The notes beneath the pieces are model-generated. The model was not told where the DNA came from, did no database searches, and saw nothing but the letters and a program-made list of their open reading frames with translations. This document shows positions 1-8,369 of a stretch of 64,000 bases of DNA, piece after piece. Source of the DNA: an uncultured Armatimonadota bacterium. GTDB lineage: Bacteria; Armatimonadota; Fimbriimonadia; Fimbriimonadales; Fimbriimonadaceae. Numbering within the stretch: position 1 is the first letter of the stretch; each line of letters begins with the position of its first letter. Both the position numbers and the translations under genes were made by a program. Where the stretch lies: contig CAIVDU010000006.1 in the NCBI GenBank assembly GCA_903904815.1, positions 1 through 64,000 on the forward strand, written 5' to 3'.

Positions 1-599
1 AGCAGTCGGTTTGCGTAATAGAGGATGTCGTCGAAGTCGAGCGCGTTTGCCTTGATCAGCAGCGCGTTGTACGACTTGTAAACGTCGGCGCAGATCCGCT
101 CGAAGAACCCGGTGGCCTTGTCCGAGTACGCCTCCGGCGTCAGGAGCTTTTCCTTTGCCGAGGAGATGCCGCTCAGGACCGCGCGTGGCTGAATCGACTT
201 GTCGTCGATGTTCTTGGCCTTGAAGATCTCGCGGATAAGGCTAAGCTGATCGGAGTCGTCGTAAATGACGAAGTTGGAATCGAGGCCGATCGCCTTGCCG
301 TCGATTCGGAGGATTCGCGCGCACAGGGAGTGGAACGTGCCGATCCACATGTTCTTGGCGACATCTCCCACCAGGCTCTCCACCCGCTCGCGCATCTCCT
401 TCGCCGCCTTGTTTGTAAAGGTGACGGCAAGGATTCGGTGGGCGGGGACTCCTTGCAACATGAGTCGCGCGATACGGTGAGTAATGACGCGCGTCTTCCC
501 CGAACCGGCTCCCGCGAAAATGAGGAGCGGGCCGCCCGGATAGGTCACGGCCTCGCGCTGTTCGGGGTTTAGGGAGTCGAGGTCGAGAGTCGCGAGCAT
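1..599 (-). CDS. pcrA: UvrD/PcrA-family ATP-dependent DNA helicase, N-terminal part (cut by window edge)
   Basis: Superfamily 1 3'-5' DNA helicase acting in nucleotide excision repair and in clearing proteins from DNA. The ATG is at 599 on the minus strand and about 199 codons lie in the window; the rest is beyond position 1. The protein opens with a Q-motif-like stretch (LNPEQREAV), then Walker A GAGSGKT at residues 30-36, motif Ia (VTFTNKAAKEMRERV), the FHSLCARILR segment, and ends near LDFDDIL. This order is that of UvrD, PcrA and Rep. I cannot choose between uvrD and pcrA without the C-terminus, so the symbol is tentative. No neighbouring gene shares its strand within the window. Confidence 0.93.
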   Translation of the reverse strand, partial: MLATLDLDSLNPEQREAVTYPGGPLLIFAGAGSGKTRVITHRIARLMLQGVPAHRILAVTFTNKAAKEMRERVESLVGDVAKNMWIGTFHSLCARILRIDGKAIGLDSNFVIYDDSDQLSLIREIFKAKNIDDKSIQPRAVLSGISSAKEKLLTPEAYSDKATGFFERICADVYKSYNALLIKANALDFDDILYYANRL

Positions 600-682
600 C
601 TCAATCTATTGTGGCGCGTCCCTGTATGCGACGAGCGCACGGCTCGTCTTTGCCGCAAACGTATATGAAAGTTTCTATAAGA

Positions 683-825
683 GTGGCCGGTGGTCGGTGA
701 GCAGTCGTTACTGACCGCTGATTCACTGTTTACCAGCCCCTCGCCACCGGCAACCCGCCACCAGACACTAGCCACCGGTCACCGGTCACTAGCCTCCAAT
801 CACTGCAAACAGCTCACTGCAAACC
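683..825. repeat. Degenerate heptanucleotide tandem repeat (about 19 units)
   Basis: Read on the minus strand, this stretch divides into consecutive 7-base units such as GGCTAGT, GACCGGT, GACCGGT, GGCTAGT, GTCTGGT, GGCGGGT, TGCCGGT, GGCTGGT and AAACAGT. The rough consensus is GRCYRGT. The register is kept through roughly 19 units, with decay at both ends. It fills most of the 357-base gap between the helicase gene and the glycine-rich protein gene at 957. It resembles the short tandemly repeated heptamers described in cyanobacteria. It has no reading frame of note. A TTGACA hexamer at 848-853 lies downstream, but no good -10 box is spaced from it. Confidence 0.8.
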
Positions 826-956
826 CCCCGCTATCGATTTCTCACAGTTGACACTTTCCCCTGTGACGTTCTCCATAGATTCCGCGTCATACTCGTTGTT
901 TACGGTGGAGAAGTTCCGGCGTATATGCCGTGGTCACTTGCCGGGAGTATTTGAGA

Positions 957-2561
957 ATGAAGCGATGGATCGGTAGTTTAGCGTTTGCTCTCGTAGCGGG
1001 AGCGGCGATTGCCCAAGCCCCATTCACGATCGTGAGGCCCCTTGATGGCGCTCATGTCCGTGAAACCGTACACATCCTGATTCCCAAGGGGAGCATCCCC
1101 GAGAATGGGTACATCGGCGTGTTCCTTGATGGCAAGTTCATTGAGGCGGTTCGACCTCCAGTAAAGGGCAAGTATTTCGAATACGACCTCGATACAAAGG
1201 CCCGAGGAATCGCCGACTCGGATCTCACCAAGCCGTACAAGCTGGAGCTCGTTCTCTTTACCGAGTTCAACGACCAGCCTCGAATCGTTGACCGATCCTC
1301 GGTTGACGTCTACGTTGCTAACAAGACCAGCATTCGAATTCCTAACGAAGGTCTGTCTCTCCGCTACAAGTGGACCCCAGGAACCGAGCACATCTACAAA
1401 GTGACCGAGAAGGTTGTTCGAGAGGCCATCACCGAGGATCAAGAAAAACTGGGTGGTAGAGCCGCTGAGCTTGAGAACGTCGTTCCGCTCAGCACTCGTT
1501 TGATGTACGCGGTAGACCGAACCTTCCCCGACGCTGACGGTAAGACCCGATCGGATAGCGACGGACTGGTACGAATTCAAGTCGTTCCCGACAAGGGCAA
1601 GGACTACGTCGTGGTCCCCGTGAACGGCGCCGATGTCGCTACCAAGCACTTCGATGTAGAACTCGCTCCCATCTTCATGCGGCTTTCGACGACCGGTCAC
1701 CAAGTTTGGGGAACCGTTCCTGAACTTTCCGGCTCCGAATTGATCACCGGACGAGGCGTCACCAGTTCGCTTTTCGCGAACCTGCCTCTTCCTTCACTTC
1801 CGGCACGAAATGTTCGCCCTGGAGATAGCTGGAGATCCCGCTTCCAAGAGGGCGTCGACAACTTCCTCAACGACATTGCTAATCGAAATTCCCTGGTCGA
1901 GACCTACCCGGCTCGCGGTGAGTTCGTAGGCGTCGAATGGGAGATGGGCCATCCGTGCGCCGTGATCAAGAACACGATCTCTGCTAGCGAGTCGAGTGCG
2001 GAAGCCAAGGCGCTCCAGGACAAGACTCCCGGAATTCAGCCTCGTAAGATTAAAGAAGAGGAGACGATCTGGTTCTCCCTCGACACTCGACTGCTGCTCA
2101 AACTTGAGCGAAATATCGAGATCGAGACTCAGGGCAGCAGCGCTGCCTACGGATTTACTTCCGGCGGTGGTGAGGCTGGCGGCGGCGCCCAAGGCGGATA
2201 CCCAGGTGGACCTGGCGGTCCTGGTGGCTACCCTGGAGCAGCTGGCCCCGGCGGTTTCCCTGGCCGTGGAAAAGGCGGCGGTGGTGGAGCTGCCGGCAGT
2301 GGCGAAGGAGATAACTTCCATGCACCGATGGCCATCAATCAAAGAGGTCGAGGCGGCAAAGGTGGCCCTCCTGGCGGCGGCGGCTATCCGGGTGGTGGCT
2401 ATCCAGGTGGCGGCGGATTCCCAGGTGGACCGGGCCGTGGTGGATTCGGACAGGGTGGAAACCCGTTCAACGGTCGCGGTGGAGCCCCGGGCAACACGGC
2501 GGCAAGCACCAACGCAATCGTGAGACTGATCGTCACTGAAACGCGCGTGTTGGAGCAGTAA
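957..2561 (+). CDS. Secreted protein of unknown function with collagen-like Gly/Pro-rich C-terminal region
   Basis: The product has 534 residues. I chose the ATG at 957 over an in-frame start 27 bases upstream because it places a signal peptide (MKRWIGSLAFALVAGAAIA, cleavage near AQA) at the N-terminus and has GGGAG about 10 bases before it. Residues about 20-390 look like an ordered beta-rich domain; from about 395 to 515 the chain is almost pure Gly with Pro, Tyr, Ala and Arg (repeats such as GGYPGG and GGPGG), and a short ordered tail ends in VRLIVTETRVLEQ. I do not recognise the family. The low-complexity section suggests an extracellular or envelope role, which is inference. tatC starts 18 bases downstream on the same strand, so the two may be co-transcribed. 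Confidence 0.85.
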   Translation: MKRWIGSLAFALVAGAAIAQAPFTIVRPLDGAHVRETVHILIPKGSIPENGYIGVFLDGKFIEAVRPPVKGKYFEYDLDTKARGIADSDLTKPYKLELVLFTEFNDQPRIVDRSSVDVYVANKTSIRIPNEGLSLRYKWTPGTEHIYKVTEKVVREAITEDQEKLGGRAAELENVVPLSTRLMYAVDRTFPDADGKTRSDSDGLVRIQVVPDKGKDYVVVPVNGADVATKHFDVELAPIFMRLSTTGHQVWGTVPELSGSELITGRGVTSSLFANLPLPSLPARNVRPGDSWRSRFQEGVDNFLNDIANRNSLVETYPARGEFVGVEWEMGHPCAVIKNTISASESSAEAKALQDKTPGIQPRKIKEEETIWFSLDTRLLLKLERNIEIETQGSSAAYGFTSGGGEAGGGAQGGYPGGPGGPGGYPGAAGPGGFPGRGKGGGGGAAGSGEGDNFHAPMAINQRGRGGKGGPPGGGGYPGGGYPGGGGFPGGPGRGGFGQGGNPFNGRGGAPGNTAASTNAIVRLIVTETRVLEQ

Positions 2562-2579
2562 GAGGCGTATTAGTAGGGG

Positions 2580-3413
2580 ATGCCATTGCTTCTCCCTAGT
2601 CCAAAGCAGAAGCGGTCCTCGCCGGAAGATCCCGACGAGTACCGCTTAACTCTGTTTGAGCACCTCGAAGAGTTGCGCGATCGCATCGTGCGGTCCATCG
2701 TGGCAGTCGTTGTCGGCACGATCGCCGGTTGGTTTCTTCAACCAACTGTCTATGCGGCGATCGAAGGCATGGCCTATGAAGCAATTCGGGCAGCTCTGAA
2801 GACGAAGAAAGTCGAATTCCATATCGTCTTTCACAGCGCAACCGACCCCTTCATGCTGAAGATGAGGCTGGCAGTCCTCATTGGACTCGTGATGGTGGTG
2901 CCATTCCTGATAGTTCAGATTTGGGGTTTCGTCGCCCCTGGTCTCAAGCCCAGTGAACGACGCCCGTTTAAGCTTCTGGCCCCATACAGCATGCTCCTGT
3001 TCTTCATCGGAGCTGGATTCTGCTGGATGATCATGCCGAAGGCCCTGACCTGGTTCGTCTCCTACTTTGACGACTTCCAAGGCACCGTTCTTAATCAAGA
3101 GGCGGGGACGATGACCTTCTTTGTGTTGAAGATGGTCGCTGCGTTCGGCATCGGTTTCCAACTTCCGCTCGTCGTGTATGGACTTGCCCTTGCTGGCCTT
3201 CTTACCGGCGAAGCGCTAATGCAAAACTGGCGTCAGGCAGCAACTGGCATCTTCGTCGCCGCGATGGTCATTACCCCCAGCAATGACCTGTTCTCGATGC
3301 TGGCGATGGCGATTCCTCTGGTAGTGCTGTTCGGCATCAGCGTCGTAGCCGTGAGATTCTTAGAGAAGAAGCGCGGAAAGCTCGCCAAGACGGACGACTA
3401 CACGATTGACTGA
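2580..3413 (+). CDS. tatC: Sec-independent protein translocase subunit TatC
   Basis: Integral membrane receptor of the twin-arginine pathway, which exports folded proteins carrying an RR signal. The 277 residues show the TatC signature near the N-terminus (LFEHLEELRDRIVRS, about residues 24-38), followed by six predicted membrane helices with the long periplasmic loop between the first two. The second part has the usual pattern with FVAPGLKPSER and FGIGFQLPLVVY. Length is slightly above the usual 240-260 because of a polar N-terminal extension and a charged C-terminal tail. No tatA or tatB gene is nearby. The last codons overlap the start of the helicase gene by 8 bases, so the two are probably translationally coupled. 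Confidence 0.96.
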   Translation: MPLLLPSPKQKRSSPEDPDEYRLTLFEHLEELRDRIVRSIVAVVVGTIAGWFLQPTVYAAIEGMAYEAIRAALKTKKVEFHIVFHSATDPFMLKMRLAVLIGLVMVVPFLIVQIWGFVAPGLKPSERRPFKLLAPYSMLLFFIGAGFCWMIMPKALTWFVSYFDDFQGTVLNQEAGTMTFFVLKMVAAFGIGFQLPLVVYGLALAGLLTGEALMQNWRQAATGIFVAAMVITPSNDLFSMLAMAIPLVVLFGISVVAVRFLEKKRGKLAKTDDYTID

Positions 3414-5667
3414 AAACGAACTCCTCGGTGAGCTGGGCGACATTCTCGCCGCCCAGGTGGCCCACATCGAGGAGATTCCCCCGAAGACCGCCCAGTTCGC
3501 CACGCCTGCCCGGCGCATGCATGCTCAGTTGACGGAGAAGCTGGAGAAGCAGGGCCTTTCCAAACTCTATTCTCATCAAGCCCAAGCGTATGACGCGGCG
3601 ATGAGTGGGAAGGACGTCGTGGTCGTCACCGGCACTAACTCGGGCAAAACTCTCTGCTACAACCTGCCCGCCATCCAAACGTGCCTCACCGAACCAGCTG
3701 GGCGATGCCTCTATCTGTTTCCTACCAAGGCGCTTGCCCAGGACCAGTTAAAGCGACTGGAGAAACTGACCGGACCGGAGGTCCGGGTTGGCGCGTATGA
3801 CGGGGACACCTCACAGGCCCAGCGAGGTTCGATTCGACGTCTGGCTCACATCGTGCTCACGAACCCCGACATGCTCCACATCGGAATCCTCCCCGGCCAC
3901 GAGAACTGGGCGAAGTTTCTGAAATCGCTGCGAATGATCGTCATCGACGAGATGCACGTCTACCGCGGTGTATTCGGATCTCATGTTGGAAATGTGGTGC
4001 GACGTCTGCTCCGCCTTTGCGAGTGGCATAAGAATCGTCCTCAGATCATCGCGTGCAGCGCCACTATCGGAAACCCCAACGAACTGTTTCACTCGCTTAC
4101 CGGCCGTAATGCCACTCTCATCGAAGCCGACGGCGCTCCTAGCGGTAAGCGCACCTTCATCTTCTGGAACCCTCCCGAGACACCGTCGGGCGGGCGACTC
4201 TCAGCGAACGTTTGCACCTCCGAGATCCTGGGCGCCCTCGCCGAAGCGAACCTCAGAACCCTTGCGTTCAGCCGCGCTCGGGTCTCGGCGGAGTTGGTGC
4301 TTCGATATACGCGCAAGAAGGTCGAGCAAGACCAGATCATCCCGACCAGCAAGATCGAGAGCTACCGTGCGGGCTACACGCCCAAAGAACGACGGGAGAT
4401 CGAGGGCGCCCTTTTCCGTGGAGAGATCCTGGGACTGTCTGCCACGAATGCCCTTGAACTGGGGGTCGACGTCGGTGGCCTCGATGCGGTGATCCTCAAC
4501 GGCTATCCGGGGACTTCCAGCTCGTTCTGGCAACAGGCAGGTCGAGCCGGACGGGGGACGAAAGACGGACTCGCGATCTTTGTCGCCCACGACGATCCAC
4601 TTGAGCAGTTCTTCATGCGCGAGCCACGCATGCTGCTCGATGCTCGGAACGAGAGCGTCAGCGCCAATCCATCGAACCCGCAGATCGTTTCCCAACACCT
4701 CCTTTGCGCGGCTCACGAACGCCCGATTGCTCCTTCGGAGTTGGACCGGTTCGGCATGCGCGCCATCGAAGTCGCTGAGAGTCTGGACCGAAGCGGTGAG
4801 CTTCAGTTCCGGGCTGGCCTGTTCTTCTACCCTTCCATGGAACCCCCCGCTCCGAGTGTCAACATTCGGAATGGTGGTGGCGAGCAAGTGAGGCTCTACC
4901 TCGACGGGGAGGAACTGGGGACGATGGAGCGAGCCCGAGCCATGACTACCGCTCATACCGGGGCCGTCTATCTCCATCGGGGGGCATCATTCGTAGTTCA
5001 GGAACTCGACCTCCAGAACATGCGGGCCGATGTGACCGCAAAAGACGTCGACTACTACACTCAAAGCATCGTCGAGTCGTCGTTGGAAGTCAGCGTGGAC
5101 GTCCGATCAAAGCCGATCTACCAGGATCGGGACGAGACCTACCTTTCTGGAGTCACCGTCACCGATATGGTGACGGGCTACCGGCGAAAGTCGCTCGATG
5201 GAGACACCGTTCTGTCCAACGAACTTCTCGACCTGCCGCCGATCACTTACGACACGATCAGCGTCTGGTTCGATCTTCCGGAGATCGACTACTCGGCCAT
5301 GGAACCACGCGACATCGGGGCATTCCACGGCATGGAGCATGCCCTCATGGCGGTGGCGCCCCTCATTTGTGGCTGCGACCGTAGCGATCTGGGCAGCACC
5401 TGGTTCTCGGTCTTTCACCGGACAATGCGTCCTGCGCTCTTTGTCTATGACAAAACCCCTGGCGGAGTCGGACTGTGCGAGACCCTGTTCGACTCCACCA
5501 CCGGGTGGCTACGCGCCGCCCTTCAACTCCTGACGAGTTGCCAGTGCACCGAGGGCTGCCCCGCCTGTCTGCTGAGCTCTCGATGCGAGAGCAACAACGA
5601 GATGCTCGACAAGCAGGCCACGATCGCGCTGATCGAGAGAGTGATGAATACCCCCCGGAACGCGTAG
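3406..5667 (+). CDS. mrfA: MrfA/YprA-type DEAD/DEAH helicase with C-terminal four-cysteine (MZB) domain
   Basis: Superfamily 2 helicase related to Bacillus MrfA and yeast Hrq1, a family linked to repair of mitomycin-type DNA adducts. Of 753 residues, Walker A is TGTNSGKT at 75-82, the DEAH-type box is DEMH at 181-184, motif III is SAT at 218-220, and motif VI is QQAGRAGRG near 375. The C-terminal domain has the arrangement CQCTEGCPAC (about 712-721) plus a Cys in SSRCES, as in the zinc- or cluster-binding part of this family. The start is a TTG inside the end of tatC (8-base overlap); no ATG nearby keeps the conserved N-terminus. Function is from family knowledge; the pairing with tatC has no known reason. 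Confidence 0.92.
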   Translation: MTENELLGELGDILAAQVAHIEEIPPKTAQFATPARRMHAQLTEKLEKQGLSKLYSHQAQAYDAAMSGKDVVVVTGTNSGKTLCYNLPAIQTCLTEPAGRCLYLFPTKALAQDQLKRLEKLTGPEVRVGAYDGDTSQAQRGSIRRLAHIVLTNPDMLHIGILPGHENWAKFLKSLRMIVIDEMHVYRGVFGSHVGNVVRRLLRLCEWHKNRPQIIACSATIGNPNELFHSLTGRNATLIEADGAPSGKRTFIFWNPPETPSGGRLSANVCTSEILGALAEANLRTLAFSRARVSAELVLRYTRKKVEQDQIIPTSKIESYRAGYTPKERREIEGALFRGEILGLSATNALELGVDVGGLDAVILNGYPGTSSSFWQQAGRAGRGTKDGLAIFVAHDDPLEQFFMREPRMLLDARNESVSANPSNPQIVSQHLLCAAHERPIAPSELDRFGMRAIEVAESLDRSGELQFRAGLFFYPSMEPPAPSVNIRNGGGEQVRLYLDGEELGTMERARAMTTAHTGAVYLHRGASFVVQELDLQNMRADVTAKDVDYYTQSIVESSLEVSVDVRSKPIYQDRDETYLSGVTVTDMVTGYRRKSLDGDTVLSNELLDLPPITYDTISVWFDLPEIDYSAMEPRDIGAFHGMEHALMAVAPLICGCDRSDLGSTWFSVFHRTMRPALFVYDKTPGGVGLCETLFDSTTGWLRAALQLLTSCQCTEGCPACLLSSRCESNNEMLDKQATIALIERVMNTPRNA

Positions 5668-5732
5668 GGTCTCGCGAGATAAATGAGTCTGGTTCGACCG
5701 CATCGTAATTTAGCCGACCCCACCCATAAATA

Positions 5733-5846
5733 CCTGTCATGTTGAGCGACGCGAAACACCCGCTCCTGTGGGCAGAGCTTCCAATCAATGAATACGATAG
5801 GTTGACACGGTGGAGGAGATCCCTCGCAGGCTCGGGATGACGGGAA
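5733..5846. repeat. Intergenic inverted-repeat element with TGTCAT..GAGCG / CGGGATGACGGG ends
   Basis: In the 241-base gap after mrfA, the left end CCTGTCATGTTGAGCGA and the right end GGCTCGGGATGACGGG form an imperfect terminal inverted repeat about 110 bases apart (GTCAT..GAGC against GCTCGGGATGAC). The interior includes GAGATCCCTCGCAGG. Elements with these ends (GTCATgTTGAGCG..GGATGAC) recur in intergenic regions of many unrelated bacterial genomes and behave as REP- or MITE-like repeats. Only one copy is in this window, so the repeat status rests on recognition of the end motif. It encodes no protein. Confidence 0.6.
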
Positions 5847-5908
5847 CCTATGAACTGGGTCGGCCGACTTGCGATCGAGTCACAAGGGGTCAAACTAAGC
5901 CTGACAAT

Positions 5909-6439
5909 CTACAACTTCGGAGAAGCTTTACTCGCCTGCACGATCTGAGCGATCACCGACTCGCTAAGCGGGTTCGCGCCATCCAGCGGGAACCCCTGCC
6001 AGCGCACGATGCCGTCGGGTGAGACCACGAGGACGTGCGGAATGCCCTTGACTCCAACGATCTGGCTCATGCGCTTTTGGCCGTCGATACCGACAAAGTA
6101 GTCCATCTTGGTTCCCTTCATGAAGTTGGCCACGACGTCGGCCTTCTCGTCACTGATACCAATGACGACCACGTCCTTAGCGAACTTCTTGGCGTAGCCG
6201 TTCAGTTCAGGAATGGTGGCTCGGCAAGGAGGGCACCAGGTGGCCCAAAAATCGATGATGAGAACTTTGCCTTTCGTTTCGGGAGCCGCGCCCGTCAGCC
6301 ACTGGTCCACGACCAGTTTGGGAGCCGTCTTGCCTCTTAGGTCCGACGAAGCATAGAGTTCTTTCTTGGTCGTGGTCGAGGGGTAACCGGTCTGCCCGCC
6401 CTGGAGCACGAGTGCATTGATCAGGAGAAGCTGTAGCAT
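5909..6439 (-). CDS. TlpA/ResA-family thiol-disulfide oxidoreductase (thioredoxin fold), exported
   Basis: The product has 176 residues: a short hydrophobic export signal (MLQLLLINALVLQGG), then a thioredoxin-like domain with FWATWCPPCRATIPEL, the redox CPPC being residues 69-72, and the cis-Pro segment as KGIPHVLVVSPDG. That layout is the TlpA/ResA/AhpC-TSA type, which keeps cysteines of exported proteins or cytochrome c maturation partners reduced outside the cytoplasmic membrane. It lies 24 bases after the TPR protein gene on the same strand and is probably the second gene of that operon. No cytochrome maturation genes are near, so the substrate is unknown. Confidence 0.92.
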   Translation of the reverse strand: MLQLLLINALVLQGGQTGYPSTTTKKELYASSDLRGKTAPKLVVDQWLTGAAPETKGKVLIIDFWATWCPPCRATIPELNGYAKKFAKDVVVIGISDEKADVVANFMKGTKMDYFVGIDGQKRMSQIVGVKGIPHVLVVSPDGIVRWQGFPLDGANPLSESVIAQIVQASKASPKL

Positions 6440-6463
6440 GCTTCACGATACCGCGCCCTGGAG

Positions 6464-8020
6464 CTATTCCAATCCAGCGGGCGGGGTATCGATCCTCTTT
6501 TCGATCTGCGACGCGCGTTCGGTGGCGTCCCTGGCCTCCGCGTCCATTCCGCTCAATTCATAGGCGTCGGCAAGCCAGCCCCAGCCGGAAAGACTTCCCG
6601 GGGCCTCGCTGACGACCCGTTGCAGTTCAACGATGGCCGAGGAAAAGTCACCGACCTCGATGTAGGCGATCCCCAGATTGAGCCTCAGGTCGGTGTCTTC
6701 GGGGCACAGGGAAAGTCCACGCTCCAGTACCTCTAGGGCCTCCCGGTGGGAACCCATGTCGTTGAGGGTCAGGCCCAGATTGTTGAGAGCCCACATGTAG
6801 TTCGGCTCGAGGAGCAGTGAGTGACGGTAGCAGTCGATTGCCTCTGGAAGGAGTTCGAGACTACGGTGAACGTTACCAAGGCTGTACCAAATCTCGTGGC
6901 TACTTGGTTCAAGTTCGCATGCCTTCATCAGACCCACACGAGCCTCTTCGAATGCGCCAGCCTTTCGAGCGAGCACTCCAAAATTGAACCAGGTTCCCGC
7001 ATGATCCGGGCAGAGTTGAGTCGCCTGTCGACCGATTTCGAGGGCTCTCTCAACATCACCCCGTTCCAGGCTCAGGTCTGCGCGATCCAGAAGAAAATCA
7101 GACGCGGAAGACGCCCAGTCTTGCGCCTCACGATATAAATCCTCTTCGGGTCGCGCCCGTTTATAGGCTTCCAGAACGGCGGTCATCGCCTCGCTGATTC
7201 GGCCCATCCGGACATAGGAGCAACCGATGCAGCATAGGGCGCGGACAGATGCCGGGACATCTTCTCCGATCGCCTTCTTCAGCGCCTCGATCGACGGCTC
7301 ATACTCCCCTAACTCAGTCAAAACGGACCCGTAGGCAACCCAGTTGGCCGGATCGTCGGGGTCGAGTTCCACCGCCCTTAACATCGCGGAGCGTGCCTCC
7401 TCGAAAAGTCCCATCTCGGATGCAAACCAACCGTAGCTTTGGAGCACTCGATCGTCGTCCGGGGAAAGTTGGGCGGCACGGCGACAAAGCTCTATGGCTT
7501 GCTGGGGTTCACCCAACTCCATAAGATCTTCTGCTTTCCTGAGAAGATGGTACGCCTCTGGCCATTCGGGATCGAGTTCCGGTCTATCCAATATATCCCT
7601 CTGGGTTGAGTCATTCGGAGCCCGCACCCGTTGCATGTCCATGCGGCTCACCCATAGCGTACTTGAGATCGCAATGTGGGCTTCTCGCTTAGGCGCATGA
7701 AACCTAACCCGACTCCACGGTGAACCCCTCGAACTCACTATGAGAATTAATTCAGGAGGTCGTCGGAGGTCGTCGAAGGTCAGCCTGGCTCGCTCCAACC
7801 GTATTTCACCTAGCTCAACAAGAGGTATAGGGGAAGGGTCTGCCCCGCTCGCGCGCGCTGACGAATCGACGCACACGATTTCGGTCTTCAAATCTAAGTC
7901 AAATAGCGGGGATTGGCCAGACCGGTACTTAATTTTATGTTGGCTCCGTGATTTTACGAGAAACTCATGGTGACTAACGATTTGAATCGGAGGTTCCATC
8001 TGAGCTAATCGCCCTGACAT
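6464..8020 (-). CDS. Tetratricopeptide repeat protein
   Basis: About 518 residues. The first roughly 150 residues are polar and match nothing I know; from about residue 155 to the end there are around ten TPR-like units, recognisable by repeats such as AIELCRRAAQLSPDDDRVLQSYGW, ARSAMLRAVELDPDD, AIDCYRHSLLLEPNY and ALEVLERGLSLCPED. TPRs form a superhelical protein-binding scaffold. No signal peptide or membrane span is visible, so it is probably cytoplasmic. Start is uncertain: ATGs at 8020 and 7999 and a GTG at 8023 are all in frame and none has a strong ribosome site. It precedes the TlpA-like gene by 24 bases. Partner proteins cannot be named from sequence. Confidence 0.85.
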   Translation of the reverse strand: MSGRLAQMEPPIQIVSHHEFLVKSRSQHKIKYRSGQSPLFDLDLKTEIVCVDSSARASGADPSPIPLVELGEIRLERARLTFDDLRRPPELILIVSSRGSPWSRVRFHAPKREAHIAISSTLWVSRMDMQRVRAPNDSTQRDILDRPELDPEWPEAYHLLRKAEDLMELGEPQQAIELCRRAAQLSPDDDRVLQSYGWFASEMGLFEEARSAMLRAVELDPDDPANWVAYGSVLTELGEYEPSIEALKKAIGEDVPASVRALCCIGCSYVRMGRISEAMTAVLEAYKRARPEEDLYREAQDWASSASDFLLDRADLSLERGDVERALEIGRQATQLCPDHAGTWFNFGVLARKAGAFEEARVGLMKACELEPSSHEIWYSLGNVHRSLELLPEAIDCYRHSLLLEPNYMWALNNLGLTLNDMGSHREALEVLERGLSLCPEDTDLRLNLGIAYIEVGDFSSAIVELQRVVSEAPGSLSGWGWLADAYELSGMDAEARDATERASQIEKRIDTPPAGLE

Positions 8021-8369
8021 CACAACAAAGCGATCTTCAGCTATTTAAATCTCGATCCGTGACGATGCGTGTGCCTAACTACTTGGATACGTCCGTAATA
8101 ACACGTTTTAGTGACACACTAATCCAGACTGCCTCTGATTTACCGAGGCAAGCATAATCGTTACGGTCGTGGATAGACATGGCGGTCTAGTCGGAATTTA
8201 ACCGAGTCCATGGCTCGTTTTGCGGGCACGCCATCGGGTGTAGCGATGCACAACCTCTTGCACGATCGTTTGGTTTGGGTCTTCAGTGAATTCTTGCTGC
8301 TTCATTGAGATTGTGAAAGAGGCCATTTGATTTGCTTTCCCATAGGCGACCAGGCCATTTCTTATCGAT
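8021..8369. other. Divergent intergenic region, 349 bases, no gene
   Basis: It separates the minus-strand TPR gene from the plus-strand PEP-CTERM protein and must hold both promoters. I see a small hairpin TGCCTC/GAGGCA at 8130-8150 and generally lower GC than the genes, but no clear -35/-10 pair, riboswitch or reading frame. Confidence 0.5.

Noticed and set aside
848-880. TTGACA promoter before the Gly-rich gene
   Set aside because: No -10 element at 16-18 bases; kept only as a remark.
5475-5893. Small frames at the mrfA end on both strands
   Set aside because: Inside or antisense to mrfA and the inverted-repeat element.
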